Assembly: GCA_023389175.1 (NCBI GenBank) | Contig: JAEWEW010000400.1 | Location: forward strand, 1-8,985 | Length of the DNA: 8,985 nt | Source: Pseudomonadota bacterium | GTDB lineage: Bacteria; Pseudomonadota; Gammaproteobacteria; Burkholderiales; Burkholderiaceae_E | Direction: 5' to 3' | Shown here: one piece after another, positions 1-6,660 of the stretch | Position numbering within the stretch: position 1 is the stretch's first letter | Layout: each line of letters opens with the position of its first letter | Notes under the pieces: model-generated | Databases searched by the model: none | Told to the model about the DNA's origin: nothing | What the model saw: only the letters and a program-made list of their open reading frames with translations | Position numbers and translations under genes: made by a program

Positions 1-378
1 CGCACCACCACCGCCATCGGCAATCTCCAGCGCGCGCGCGGCATGCCGGCCTCCGGCGAGCCCGACGCCTACACGCTGACCCTGCTCGGCCTGCTGCCCG
101 GCGGCACCGCCCGCGCCGACCAGTGGCGCGCCGGCGACCGGCTCACTCCGGCGCAGCTCGACCCGGCGGCCATCCGGCTCATCCAGCAATCGCTCGGCCG
201 CAACGGCTACGACGTCACCGTCGACGGCACCTGGGGCGAGCGGACCGAGAACGCCTTGCGGGAGTTCCAGCGCCGGCAGGGACTCGAGCCGAGAGGCGAG
301 CCCGACGTGTACACGCTCGCCTCGCTGGGGCTGCTGCCGGGCGGCGAACCGCTCCGGGCTCGGGCCGCGCCCCGCTGA
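1..378 (+). CDS. Peptidoglycan-binding domain protein, C-terminal part (5' end outside window)
   Basis: The frame is open from base 1, so the gene enters from the left and only its last 125 residues are seen. It holds two copies of a PG_binding_1-like fold. The first is only a C-terminal half (about residues 1-35). The second is complete (about residues 55-115), with the usual order: a helix with LIQQSLGRNGY, then VDGTWGERTENALREFQ, then a second helix. Both copies end in GEPD.YTL..LGLLPGG, and the DNA for that stretch (55-105 and 295-345) is clearly duplicated at an offset of 80 codons. Such modules are known to anchor secreted or periplasmic proteins to the cell wall; any catalytic domain or signal peptide would be upstream of the window. 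The tail is short, Arg/Ala-rich and probably disordered. It ends in TGA and converges on the neighbouring leftward gene. The domain call is good; the function of the whole protein is unknown. Confidence 0.8.
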   Translation, partial: RTTTAIGNLQRARGMPASGEPDAYTLTLLGLLPGGTARADQWRAGDRLTPAQLDPAAIRLIQQSLGRNGYDVTVDGTWGERTENALREFQRRQGLEPRGEPDVYTLASLGLLPGGEPLRARAAPR

Positions 379-392
379 GGCGGCCGGTCCCC

Positions 393-1544
393 TCAGATGC
401 TGAGGTCGAGCAGGTTGTAGTCCTTCATCGACGCGCGGGCGGCTTCGTCCCAGCCCAGTTCGAGTCCCGCCTGGGCATGCGGCCGGTAGACGAACGGCCG
501 CTCATGAGGAAACCGTTGGCGGCGCGCGTCGATGGCATAGCCGATCGCCCGCGCGCGTTGCGCGATGCGCGCCTCGTCGTAGACGCCCGCGCTGCCGTGA
601 AGGGTCGCCGGTGCGTGCACCCCGAGCACGGAGCTGCGGCGATGGAAGCCGAAGTTCACCGTCACCCGCCAGTCGCGGCTGGTGTTGGCGAACGAGCCGT
701 GCACCGCCTGGCGGTTGGTCATCGCGACATCTCCCGGGCGGCAGATGAGCGGAACCGCCTCGGGCAGCCGCTCCGAGCCCGCCTGCGTCACCATCGCCCT
801 GATGTCGGCGCGTCCGCGCGCGTGCGAGCCCGGCACCACCCAGACGCCGTTGGCGGCGGTGCAGCCGTAGAGCTGTGCCATGAAGTTGAAGCCGTGGCTG
901 CCGGGGTCGTACCGCGGCGAGTCCCAGTGGGTGATGCCGTCCTGGTGCCACGCCACCGAGGCGCCCAGGCCGGGTGCCTTGATGAAAAGCGCCTCGTTGA
1001 AGGGAACGAAGTCGTCGCCGTTGATGGCGGCTGCCACCGCCAGCAGGTCGGGATGGCCGTAGGCCCGCAAGGCCGCCTCCGAGAATTGCAGCGATCCGAG
1101 GATCAGGTAGACGATCTCGTCCGGCGCTTCGTCGGCCGCCTTCGGTTCGTACATCTTCACCGGGTGGCGCCCGTTGGCGAAGTCGGTGCCGCCGGCCGGA
1201 TCGCCGAGCGGCCGCGACCACATCAGCGTGTTGGCCCGGTTGTCGGCGCCGAGCGCCGGCCGGCCGTGGCGGTCCAGCGCCGCGCCGCGCCGGACCGGCA
1301 GGCGCTCGAGTATGTCCTTCACGTCGGCTTCGATGTCGGCCAGCTCCTCGCATCCCAGCACGCCCTCGAAGACATAGAAGCCGCAGCGCCAGTAGGCGTC
1401 GACGATCTCCGGATGCAGCCTGCCGTCGTCGGTGAAGCGGATCGGCCCGCGGTTGCCGAGCGCGAACGCGCGCCGCTCGCCTTCGGCGAGATAGGCGCGC
1501 ATCGCTTCGCCATGGTCGCCGTAGTCGAAAGGCACTGCGCTCAT
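393..1544 (-). CDS. Phytanoyl-CoA dioxygenase (PhyH) family Fe(II)/2-oxoglutarate oxygenase
   Basis: A 383-residue protein of the PhyH family, non-haem iron enzymes that hydroxylate small molecules using O2 and 2-oxoglutarate. The facial triad is visible: the HxD of AWHQDGITHWD (H200, D202) and the distal His in QAVHGSF (H282). The Arg in DWRVTVNFGF (R293) fits the 2-oxoglutarate carboxylate ligand. The GSH.RG segment and the RPGDVAM strand before the distal His are also typical. Length is normal for the larger bacterial members. No signal peptide or membrane segment is seen, so it should be cytoplasmic. The start at 1544 is chosen because GGAGA lies 7 bases before it; an in-frame ATG at 1586 would add 14 residues that do not resemble the family. 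It is the last gene of the leftward set, 73 bases after the MFS gene. Bacterial PhyH proteins have very diverse substrates (fatty acyl-CoAs, secondary metabolites, aromatics), and nothing in the sequence identifies this one. Confidence 0.87.
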   Translation of the reverse strand: MSAVPFDYGDHGEAMRAYLAEGERRAFALGNRGPIRFTDDGRLHPEIVDAYWRCGFYVFEGVLGCEELADIEADVKDILERLPVRRGAALDRHGRPALGADNRANTLMWSRPLGDPAGGTDFANGRHPVKMYEPKAADEAPDEIVYLILGSLQFSEAALRAYGHPDLLAVAAAINGDDFVPFNEALFIKAPGLGASVAWHQDGITHWDSPRYDPGSHGFNFMAQLYGCTAANGVWVVPGSHARGRADIRAMVTQAGSERLPEAVPLICRPGDVAMTNRQAVHGSFANTSRDWRVTVNFGFHRRSSVLGVHAPATLHGSAGVYDEARIAQRARAIGYAIDARRQRFPHERPFVYRPHAQAGLELGWDEAARASMKDYNLLDLSI

Positions 1545-1551
1545 CGCCCGG

Positions 1552-1556
1552 TCTCC
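1552..1556 (-). promoter_or_regulatory. Ribosome binding site deciding the PhyH-like gene start
   Basis: On the minus strand GGAGA lies 7 bases before the ATG at 1544. The alternative ATG at 1586 has no comparable purine run at a suitable distance. This supports the shorter, 383-residue protein. Confidence 0.6.
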
Positions 1557-1617
1557 GTGAGGAACGTCCTGTCCGAACCTTAGCATGTGGTGCGGCCAGG
1601 CGACCGCGACCGGGGCA

Positions 1618-2838
1618 TCAGCGCGGCGCCTCGCCCGGCCGGCCGGGGCCGTGCCTGCGCAGCAGGAAGCCGAGCGCGACCGCGCCGACGCCGGTGAACG
1701 CGAGCATCACCAGCCCGAGGTTGACCGCGCCCTCGTGCTCCACCAGGCCGACGGCGTAGCCGCTCAGGGCACCCATCATCTGCTGCATCAGTCCGGCGAC
1801 CGCCGCCGCGGAGCCGGCCAGCACCGGCACCAGGCCGACCGTGCCGGCGAGCAGCGGCGGCACCAGGATGCCGTGGCCGAGCCCGAGGACCATGAGGGGC
1901 ACGGCCAGCGCCGGCGCGGTGTTCACGTTCGCCAGGCCCAGGGCGAGCATCACGCCGAGGCCGAGGAGCGTGAGCGATTGCCCGGCGACCATGAGGCGTC
2001 GCTCGCCGACGCGGCGGGCAAGCCGGCTCGCGAGGAAGTTGCCGACGATGTACGAGGTCGGGATGCACATGATGTAGAAGCCGATGCCGTCGGGGCCGAC
2101 GCCGTAGCTGCCGAGCACGATCGGCGCGCCCGCGAGGAACGCGTAGAAGGTGGCGGTCGTCATGCCGAGCATGATCACGAAGAACGGGAACGACGGCTCG
2201 CGCGCGAGGCGGACATAGGAATCGAGCAGCGCCCGCAGCCAGTTGCCGCGCTCGCCCCCGGGCGGCGCGCCCCGCGGCAGGCAACGCCATCCCGCGACGA
2301 ACAGCGCCACGGCGGCGATCGCGACCAGCACGAAGTTCGCCTGCCATCCCAGCCGCACGTGGACCTGCCCGCCGACGATCGTGGCAAGCGGCGGGCACAG
2401 CCCCATGGCCATCCCGATGTAGGCCATCACCCGGGTGCGCTGCGAGCCCTCGAAGAGGTCCTGCACCATCGCCCGTCCCACCACCATGCCGGCCGCGGCG
2501 CCCGCGCCCTGCAGCACGCGGGCCGCGGTGAGCAGCGGCAGCGTGGGGGCGAGCGCGGCGAACACCGAGCCGGCCGCGGCGAGGACCAGCCCGACCAGCA
2601 GGATGCGTCGCCGACCCATCCGGTCCGACAGCGGCCCGTAGAGCAGCTGCAACCCGCCGTAGGCGACGACGAATCCGCTGAAGGTGAGCTGCACGCTCGA
2701 CTGGCTGGCGTCGAAGATCGCGCCCCAGCGCTGCATCGACGGGATGCAGATGGTCATCGCCACCAGCCCGAAGGCGAGCTGGGCGACCAGGTAGCCGAGG
2801 AGGGGCCGGCGATTCGGCGAGGAGGTCGGCTGCGGCAA
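1618..2838 (-). CDS. MFS efflux transporter, Bcr/CflA family (DHA1-type)
   Basis: A 406-residue integral inner-membrane protein with about twelve hydrophobic segments and a central cytoplasmic loop (about residues 184-212), the standard layout of a proton-driven 12-helix exporter. The loop between helices 2 and 3 carries the MFS motif A as GPLSDRMGRRR (68-78). Helix 4 has RVLQGAGAAAGMVVGRAMVQD, the pattern typical of Bcr/CflA-type drug-proton antiporters. Helix 5 has a motif C-like GMAMGLCPPLATIVGG. Bcr/CflA relatives export antibiotics such as bicyclomycin, sulfonamides, or amino acids and peptides; the substrate here cannot be read from sequence. The first codon is TTG, because an in-frame TGA (the stop of the upstream gene) lies only one codon further back. 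The next Met is residue 28, which would remove most of helix 1. The Shine-Dalgarno is poor, so translation probably depends on coupling to the amidohydrolase gene. It may export a substrate or toxic intermediate handled by its neighbours. Confidence 0.88.
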   Translation of the reverse strand: MPQPTSSPNRRPLLGYLVAQLAFGLVAMTICIPSMQRWGAIFDASQSSVQLTFSGFVVAYGGLQLLYGPLSDRMGRRRILLVGLVLAAAGSVFAALAPTLPLLTAARVLQGAGAAAGMVVGRAMVQDLFEGSQRTRVMAYIGMAMGLCPPLATIVGGQVHVRLGWQANFVLVAIAAVALFVAGWRCLPRGAPPGGERGNWLRALLDSYVRLAREPSFPFFVIMLGMTTATFYAFLAGAPIVLGSYGVGPDGIGFYIMCIPTSYIVGNFLASRLARRVGERRLMVAGQSLTLLGLGVMLALGLANVNTAPALAVPLMVLGLGHGILVPPLLAGTVGLVPVLAGSAAAVAGLMQQMMGALSGYAVGLVEHEGAVNLGLVMLAFTGVGAVALGFLLRRHGPGRPGEAPR

Positions 2839-2841
2839 TTG

Positions 2842-3714
2842 TCAGGCGCCGGCGCCCAGGCGCAGCAGCCGCACCGCATTCTCCTTGAGGATCAGCGGCC
2901 GCACCTCGTCCCTGAAGCCGGCCTCCGCGAAGTCCTTCATCCAGCGGTCCGGGGTGATGAGCGGATAGTCGGAGCCGAACAGCACGCGGTCCTTGAGCAG
3001 CGTGTTCGCGTACTGCACCAGCTGCGGCGGGAAGTACTTCGGGCTCCAGCCCGACAGATCGATCCAGACGTTCGGCTTGTGCATCGCCACCGAGAGCGCC
3101 TCGTCCTGCCACGGCCAGGAGGGATGGGCGATCACGATCTGGATGTCCGGAAAGGCGATCGCGACGTCGTCCAGGTGCATCGGGTTGGAGTATTCGAGCC
3201 GCAGGCCGCCGCCGCAGCGCATGCCCGAGCCGATGCCGGAATGGCCGCTGTGGAAGATGGCCGGCATGCCGTACTCCGCCACCACCTCGTAGATCGGCCA
3301 GGCCATGCGGTCATAGGGATGGAAGCCCTGCACCGTCGGATGGAACTTGAAGCCCTTGACGCCGTGCTCCTCCACCAGGCGGCGGGCCTCGCGAGCGCCC
3401 ATCTTTCCCTTGTGCGGATCGATGCTGGCGAACGCGATCATCATGTCCGGATTCTGCTGCGCGGCTTCCGCGATCTCCTCGTTCGGGATGCGGCGCCGAC
3501 CGAGCTGGCTTTCCGCGTCGACGGTGAACATCACCAGGCCGATCCGGCGTTCCCGGTAGGCCGCGACGCTCTCCGCGATGGTCGGCCGCCGGCTGGAGCG
3601 GAAGTAGCGGTCGGCGGCGCGGTCGTACTCCTCGCCGTACTTGTCGAACGGGTTCCAGCACGAGACTTCGGCATGGGTGTGGATGTCGATCGCGACGAGA
3701 TCCTGGTGCTTCAT
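2842..3714 (-). CDS. Amidohydrolase-2 family (ACMSD-like) metal-dependent hydrolase/decarboxylase
   Basis: A 290-residue TIM-barrel protein of the amidohydrolase-2 family (COG2159), which includes ACMSD, gamma-resorcylate and 5-carboxyvanillate decarboxylases and several C-O/C-C hydrolases. Metal and active-site positions are visible: the N-terminal HxH in AIDIHTHAE (H12, H14), GFKFHP (H125), the FHSGH segment (H155, H158), IAHPSWPW (H197), and the C-terminal Asp in LFGSDYP (D249). These fit a single Zn2+ or Mn2+ site. No signal peptide, so cytoplasmic. The start at 3714 is chosen over the ATG at 3726 (294 residues) because GGAG sits 6 bases before it; the four extra residues do not matter for function. 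It is the first gene of the leftward set and lies opposite the feruloyl-CoA synthase operon. A role on an aromatic carboxylate or its ring-cleavage product is plausible by context, but this is inference. The family is too diverse to name a substrate. Confidence 0.87.
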   Translation of the reverse strand: MKHQDLVAIDIHTHAEVSCWNPFDKYGEEYDRAADRYFRSSRRPTIAESVAAYRERRIGLVMFTVDAESQLGRRRIPNEEIAEAAQQNPDMMIAFASIDPHKGKMGAREARRLVEEHGVKGFKFHPTVQGFHPYDRMAWPIYEVVAEYGMPAIFHSGHSGIGSGMRCGGGLRLEYSNPMHLDDVAIAFPDIQIVIAHPSWPWQDEALSVAMHKPNVWIDLSGWSPKYFPPQLVQYANTLLKDRVLFGSDYPLITPDRWMKDFAEAGFRDEVRPLILKENAVRLLRLGAGA

Positions 3715-3720
3715 GGGGCG

Positions 3721-3724
3721 CTCC
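3721..3724 (-). promoter_or_regulatory. Ribosome binding site deciding the amidohydrolase start
   Basis: GGAG on the minus strand lies 6 bases before the ATG at 3714. The competing ATG at 3726 overlaps this motif and has only AAGG 2 bases before it, too close for normal initiation. Confidence 0.5.
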
Positions 3725-3766
3725 ATCGCCTTGCGCCCGCCCCGGGCGCGTCGGCAGTCGACGGCC

Positions 3767-3772
3767 AGTATA
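3767..3772 (-). promoter_or_regulatory. Possible -10 box for the leftward gene set
   Basis: TATACT on the minus strand matches five of six positions of the sigma-70 -10 consensus in otherwise GC-rich DNA and would give a leader of roughly 45 bases before the start at 3714. No convincing -35 hexamer lies 16-18 bases upstream, where the sequence is GC-rich, so activation or a different sigma factor would be needed. Weak call. Confidence 0.3.
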
Positions 3773-3795
3773 TGCGGCCGGCCCCGGCGGTGCGG

Positions 3796-3844
3796 GTTAC
3801 TACCTAGTCCGGCTGCCCGGACGATTAGTTAACATCAATAACTA
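3796..3844. promoter_or_regulatory. Operator-like cluster of inverted repeats in the divergent intergenic region
   Basis: Two overlapping dyads sit between the amidohydrolase and enoyl-CoA hydratase genes. The first has perfect 6-base inner arms GTCCGG (3807-3812) and CCGGAC (3817-3822) around a 4-base centre, with imperfect outer arms GTTACTA (3796-3802) and TAGTTAAC (3826-3833). The second pairs TAGTTA (3826-3831) with TAACTA (3839-3844) across 7 bases. The motif family ACTA/TAGT therefore occurs repeatedly in about 50 bases that are AT-rich against the surrounding DNA. This arrangement is what a dimeric TetR- or MarR-type repressor site would look like, and such regulators (CouR of Rhodopseudomonas palustris, for example) are known to control hydroxycinnamate operons. 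No regulator gene is in the window, so identity and ligand are inference. A clear sigma-70 promoter for the rightward operon was not found here. Confidence 0.45.
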
Positions 3845-3892
3845 TCTGTCCGCGCCGTCTTCCCTGGGTGCGGACCCGGAGACGCAACGCCC

Positions 3893-4714
3893 GTGTTCGC
3901 CCATCTCGACCTGCTCCGCATCACCCTCGACGGCCCGGTCCTGCAGGTCCGGCTGAACCGCCCGGAGAAGCGCAACGCCATCAGCGACGCGCTGGTCGGC
4001 CAGATCCACGCCTGCTTCGCCAACCTGCCGCCGGAGGTGCGCGTGGCGGTGCTGAGCGGCGAGGGCGAGCATTTCTGCGCGGGCCTTGACCTCACGGAGC
4101 TGGCCGAGCATGACATCGCCGGCGGCATCGCCCACTCCCGCCTCTGGCACCATGCCTTCGAGGCAGTGCAGATGGGGCGTGTGCCGGTGGTGGCGGTGCT
4201 GCATGGCGGCGTGATCGGCGGCGGGCTGGAGCTTGCCAGCGCCGCCCACCTCCGGGTGGCGGAGGACAGCGCCTACTATGCGCTGCCGGAAGGGCAGCGC
4301 GGGCTGTTCGTGGGCGGCGGCGGCTCGGCGCGTATTCCGCGCCTGGTCGGTTTCTCGGTCATGACGGACATGATGCTCACCGGCCGGGTGCTGGACGCGG
4401 ACGAAGGCCACCGGGTCGGCCTGTCCAACTACCGGGTGGGCCCGGGCGAGGGGCTCGCGCTCGCGCTCGAGCTGGCCGGCCGGATCGCCCGCAACGCGCC
4501 GCTCTCGAACTTCGCCGTGGTGCAGGCGCTGCCGCGCATCGCCGGCATGCAGCAGGCCGACGGCCTGTTCGTCGAGTCCCTGGTGGCCGCCATCGCCCAG
4601 GGCGATCCCGGCGCCAAGTCCCGCATGCGGGAGTTCCTCGCCGGCAAGGCGGCCAAGGTGCGCCGCTCGGCCGGACCGAAGCCGCAAGCGCCGCGGGAGG
4701 TGCGGAAAGAATGA
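3893..4714 (+). CDS. Enoyl-CoA hydratase/isomerase (crotonase) family protein, probably hydroxycinnamoyl-CoA hydratase
   Basis: A 273-residue crotonase-fold protein, the usual length. NRPEKRNA (22-29) is the N-terminal family signature. The oxyanion-hole segments are HFCAGLDL (60-67) and GVIGGGLELA (106-115). Both catalytic glutamates of classical hydratases are present: E113 in GGGLELA and E133 in ALPEGQRG. The start is GTG at 3893; GGAGA lies about 10 bases before it and no in-frame ATG occurs upstream before a stop. It is the first gene of the rightward operon and its last codons overlap the next gene in an ATGA, so the two are translationally coupled. With a feruloyl-CoA synthase next door, the expected reaction is addition of water to the double bond of feruloyl- or coumaroyl-CoA in the cytoplasm. 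Whether it also cleaves the product to an aromatic aldehyde and acetyl-CoA is open (see findings). The family call is firm, the substrate is from context. Confidence 0.88.
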   Translation: MFAHLDLLRITLDGPVLQVRLNRPEKRNAISDALVGQIHACFANLPPEVRVAVLSGEGEHFCAGLDLTELAEHDIAGGIAHSRLWHHAFEAVQMGRVPVVAVLHGGVIGGGLELASAAHLRVAEDSAYYALPEGQRGLFVGGGGSARIPRLVGFSVMTDMMLTGRVLDADEGHRVGLSNYRVGPGEGLALALELAGRIARNAPLSNFAVVQALPRIAGMQQADGLFVESLVAAIAQGDPGAKSRMREFLAGKAAKVRRSAGPKPQAPREVRKE

Positions 4715-6612
4715 GTTCCGCCGCCAGGGCGCCCGAAGGCGGCGCTCCACTGCCTCGCTACCGCCACGCGCGGGTGGGCGCCTGCCAGTCGGCGCGCGTC
4801 TCGCGCCGTCCCGACGGCAGCGTGCTGCTCCTGCCGGACCGGGAGCTGGAGCCCTACCCGGACCGTCTCACCGACCGCCTGGAGGAGTGGGCGGCTGCGG
4901 CGCCGGATCGGGTCTTCGTCGCGCAGCGGCGCTGCGGCGGGGACTGGGAGACGGTCACCTATGCCCAGATGCGGGAGCGGGCCCGCGCGATCGGCCAGGC
5001 ACTGCTCGACCGCCGCCTGTCCACCGAGCGGCCGATCGCCATCCTCTCGGAGAACGGGCTCGCGCATCTCACGCTTGCCCTGGGCGCTATGTGGGTCGGC
5101 GTGCCGTTCGCTCCGGTGTCGCCCGCCTACTCGCTGGTTTCGAAGGACTTCGGCAAGTTGCGCCACATCCTCGAGCGCATCACCCCGGGGCTGCTCTACG
5201 CCGACGGGGCGGCGTATTCCGCCGCGATCGCCGCGACGGTGGACGGCTCGACCGAGGTGGTGATGTCGCGGCCGGACGCGGCGCTCGGACGCGACGTCAC
5301 GCCGTTTCGCGCGCTGCTGGAGACGCGGGCCGGCGCGCAGGTGGATGCCGCGCATGCGCGCACCGGACCGGACACGATCGTCAAGTTCCTCTTCACCTCG
5401 GGCTCCACCAAGCTTCCCAAGGGCGTCATCAACACGCACCGGATGCTGTGCGCCAACCAGCAGATGATCCGGCAGGCGATGGCCTTCCTCGCGGACGGGC
5501 CGCCGGTGCTGGTGGACTGGCTGCCGTGGAACCACACCTTCGGCGGCAACCACAACGTCGGCATCACGCTCTACAACGGCGGGACCCTCTACATCGACGA
5601 CGGGCGACCGACGCCGCAGGGCATCGGCGAGACGCTGCGCAACCTGCGCGAGATCTCGCCCACGATCTACTTCAACGTGCCGCGCGGCTTCGAGGAGATC
5701 GCGGCCGCGATGGAGACGGATGCCCGCCTGCGCGAGTCGCTGCTCGCGCGGGTCAAGGCCTTCATGTTCGCCGGCGCGGGCTTGTCGCAGGCGGTCTGGG
5801 ACCAGCTCGATCGCATCGCTGAAGCGACGGTCGGTGAACGCATCCCGATCATCACCGGCCTCGGGATGACGGAGACCGCGCCGAGCTGCATGTTCGCGGT
5901 GAAGTCGAGCGAGCTGCGCGCGGGACACATCGGCCTGCCGTGTCCCGGGGTCGAGGTGAAGCTGGTTCCGGTGGACGGCAAGATGGAGGTTCGCTTCCGC
6001 GGCCCGAACGTGATGGCCGGCTACTGGCGCGAGCCCGGACTCACCGCCGAGGCGTTCGACGAGGAAGGCTTCTACCGGACCGGCGACGCGGTGAAGTGGG
6101 TGGACCCGCAGGCGCCGGAGAAGGGCATGATCTTCGATGGCCGGATCGCCGAGGACTTCAAGCTCGCGACCGGCACCTTCGTGAGCGTCGGGCCGCTGCG
6201 CGCGCGGATCATCGCGGCCGGCGCGCCGTACGTGCAGGACGTGGTGATCGCCGGCCCCGACCGTCCGGAGGTGGCGATTCTGCTCTTCCCGCGGCTCGAC
6301 CAGTGCCGCCGGCTCGCCGGCCTCGATGCGCAAGCGCCGGTCGAAGCGGTGCTTGGAGCGCCGCCGGTGCGGGCATTCTTCCAGGCGCTCGCCGACCGGC
6401 TGTGGCGCGAGGGCACCGGCAGCGCGAGCCGCGTGGCGCGGGCCCATGTGCTGCGTGAGCCGCCGTCGATCGACCGGGGAGAGGTCACCGACAAGGGTTC
6501 CATCAACCAGCGCGCGGTGCTGACCCACCGCGCCGCGCTGGTGGACGACATCTACCGAGACGCCGCATCCCGCGCCGTCGAGGTGTACCTGCCGGACAAG
6601 CCGGCAACCTGA
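4711..6612 (+). CDS. fcs: Feruloyl-CoA synthase-type hydroxycinnamate-CoA ligase
   Basis: A 633-residue member of the ANL superfamily (acyl-adenylate-forming enzymes), long like known feruloyl-CoA synthases. It makes the acyl-AMP from ferulate, p-coumarate or a related acid and transfers it to CoA. Visible motifs: FTSGSTKLPKGVINT (228-242, A3 loop), GLGMTETAP (383-391, A5), YRTGDA (455-460, A7), DGRIAEDFKLATGTFVSVGP (476-495, A8 hinge) and TDKGSINQRAVL (593-604), whose K595 fits the catalytic A10 lysine. VDWLPWNHTFGGNHN (268-282) and the NLREISPTIYFNVPRGFE stretch are what I recognise as feruloyl-CoA synthase hallmarks rather than general fatty acyl-CoA ligase sequence. No signal peptide, so cytoplasmic. 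ATG overlaps the stop of the hydratase gene; GGAGG lies 10 bases upstream. One oddity is Lys where most ANL enzymes have Gly in the A3 loop (residue 234). The exact hydroxycinnamate preference is not readable. Confidence 0.9.
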   Translation: MSSAARAPEGGAPLPRYRHARVGACQSARVSRRPDGSVLLLPDRELEPYPDRLTDRLEEWAAAAPDRVFVAQRRCGGDWETVTYAQMRERARAIGQALLDRRLSTERPIAILSENGLAHLTLALGAMWVGVPFAPVSPAYSLVSKDFGKLRHILERITPGLLYADGAAYSAAIAATVDGSTEVVMSRPDAALGRDVTPFRALLETRAGAQVDAAHARTGPDTIVKFLFTSGSTKLPKGVINTHRMLCANQQMIRQAMAFLADGPPVLVDWLPWNHTFGGNHNVGITLYNGGTLYIDDGRPTPQGIGETLRNLREISPTIYFNVPRGFEEIAAAMETDARLRESLLARVKAFMFAGAGLSQAVWDQLDRIAEATVGERIPIITGLGMTETAPSCMFAVKSSELRAGHIGLPCPGVEVKLVPVDGKMEVRFRGPNVMAGYWREPGLTAEAFDEEGFYRTGDAVKWVDPQAPEKGMIFDGRIAEDFKLATGTFVSVGPLRARIIAAGAPYVQDVVIAGPDRPEVAILLFPRLDQCRRLAGLDAQAPVEAVLGAPPVRAFFQALADRLWREGTGSASRVARAHVLREPPSIDRGEVTDKGSINQRAVLTHRAALVDDIYRDAASRAVEVYLPDKPAT

Positions 6613-6630
6613 GAACCTGTTCACAGGTTC
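6613..6630. repeat. Perfect intercistronic palindrome between fcs and the binding-protein gene
   Basis: GAACCTGT-TC-ACAGGTTC has 8-base arms that are exact reverse complements around a 2-base centre, starting on the base after the fcs stop codon. In RNA it would fold as a 7-pair stem with a 4-base loop. No T-run follows, so it is not a standard intrinsic terminator. It lies in the 48 bases before a gene whose product is normally needed in large amounts, so an RNA-stabilising or processing role, or a protein binding site, is plausible. Confidence 0.6.
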
Positions 6631-6660
6631 GAATGCAACCCGAAGACGAGGAGACGATCG

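Noticed and set aside
375..396. CTGAGG/CCTCAG inverted repeat across the two convergent stop codons, a possible bidirectional terminator
   Set aside because: Only six pairs with a 10-base loop and no T-run. Three of the pairs arise automatically because a TGA on one strand faces a TGA on the other.
1545..1617. Possible separate promoter or terminator between the MFS and PhyH-like genes
   Set aside because: No convincing -35/-10 pair or stem with a T-run was found; the 73-base gap is compatible with a single transcript.
1585..3807. A 740-codon plus-strand frame opposite the MFS and amidohydrolase genes
   Set aside because: Arg/His/Glu-rich, no recognisable motif; it is the complement of two well-supported genes.
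3829..3857. TTAACA as a -35 box for the rightward operon
   Set aside because: At 16-18 bases downstream the sequence is GC-rich with no -10-like hexamer. The AT-rich bases are better explained by the inverted-repeat cluster.
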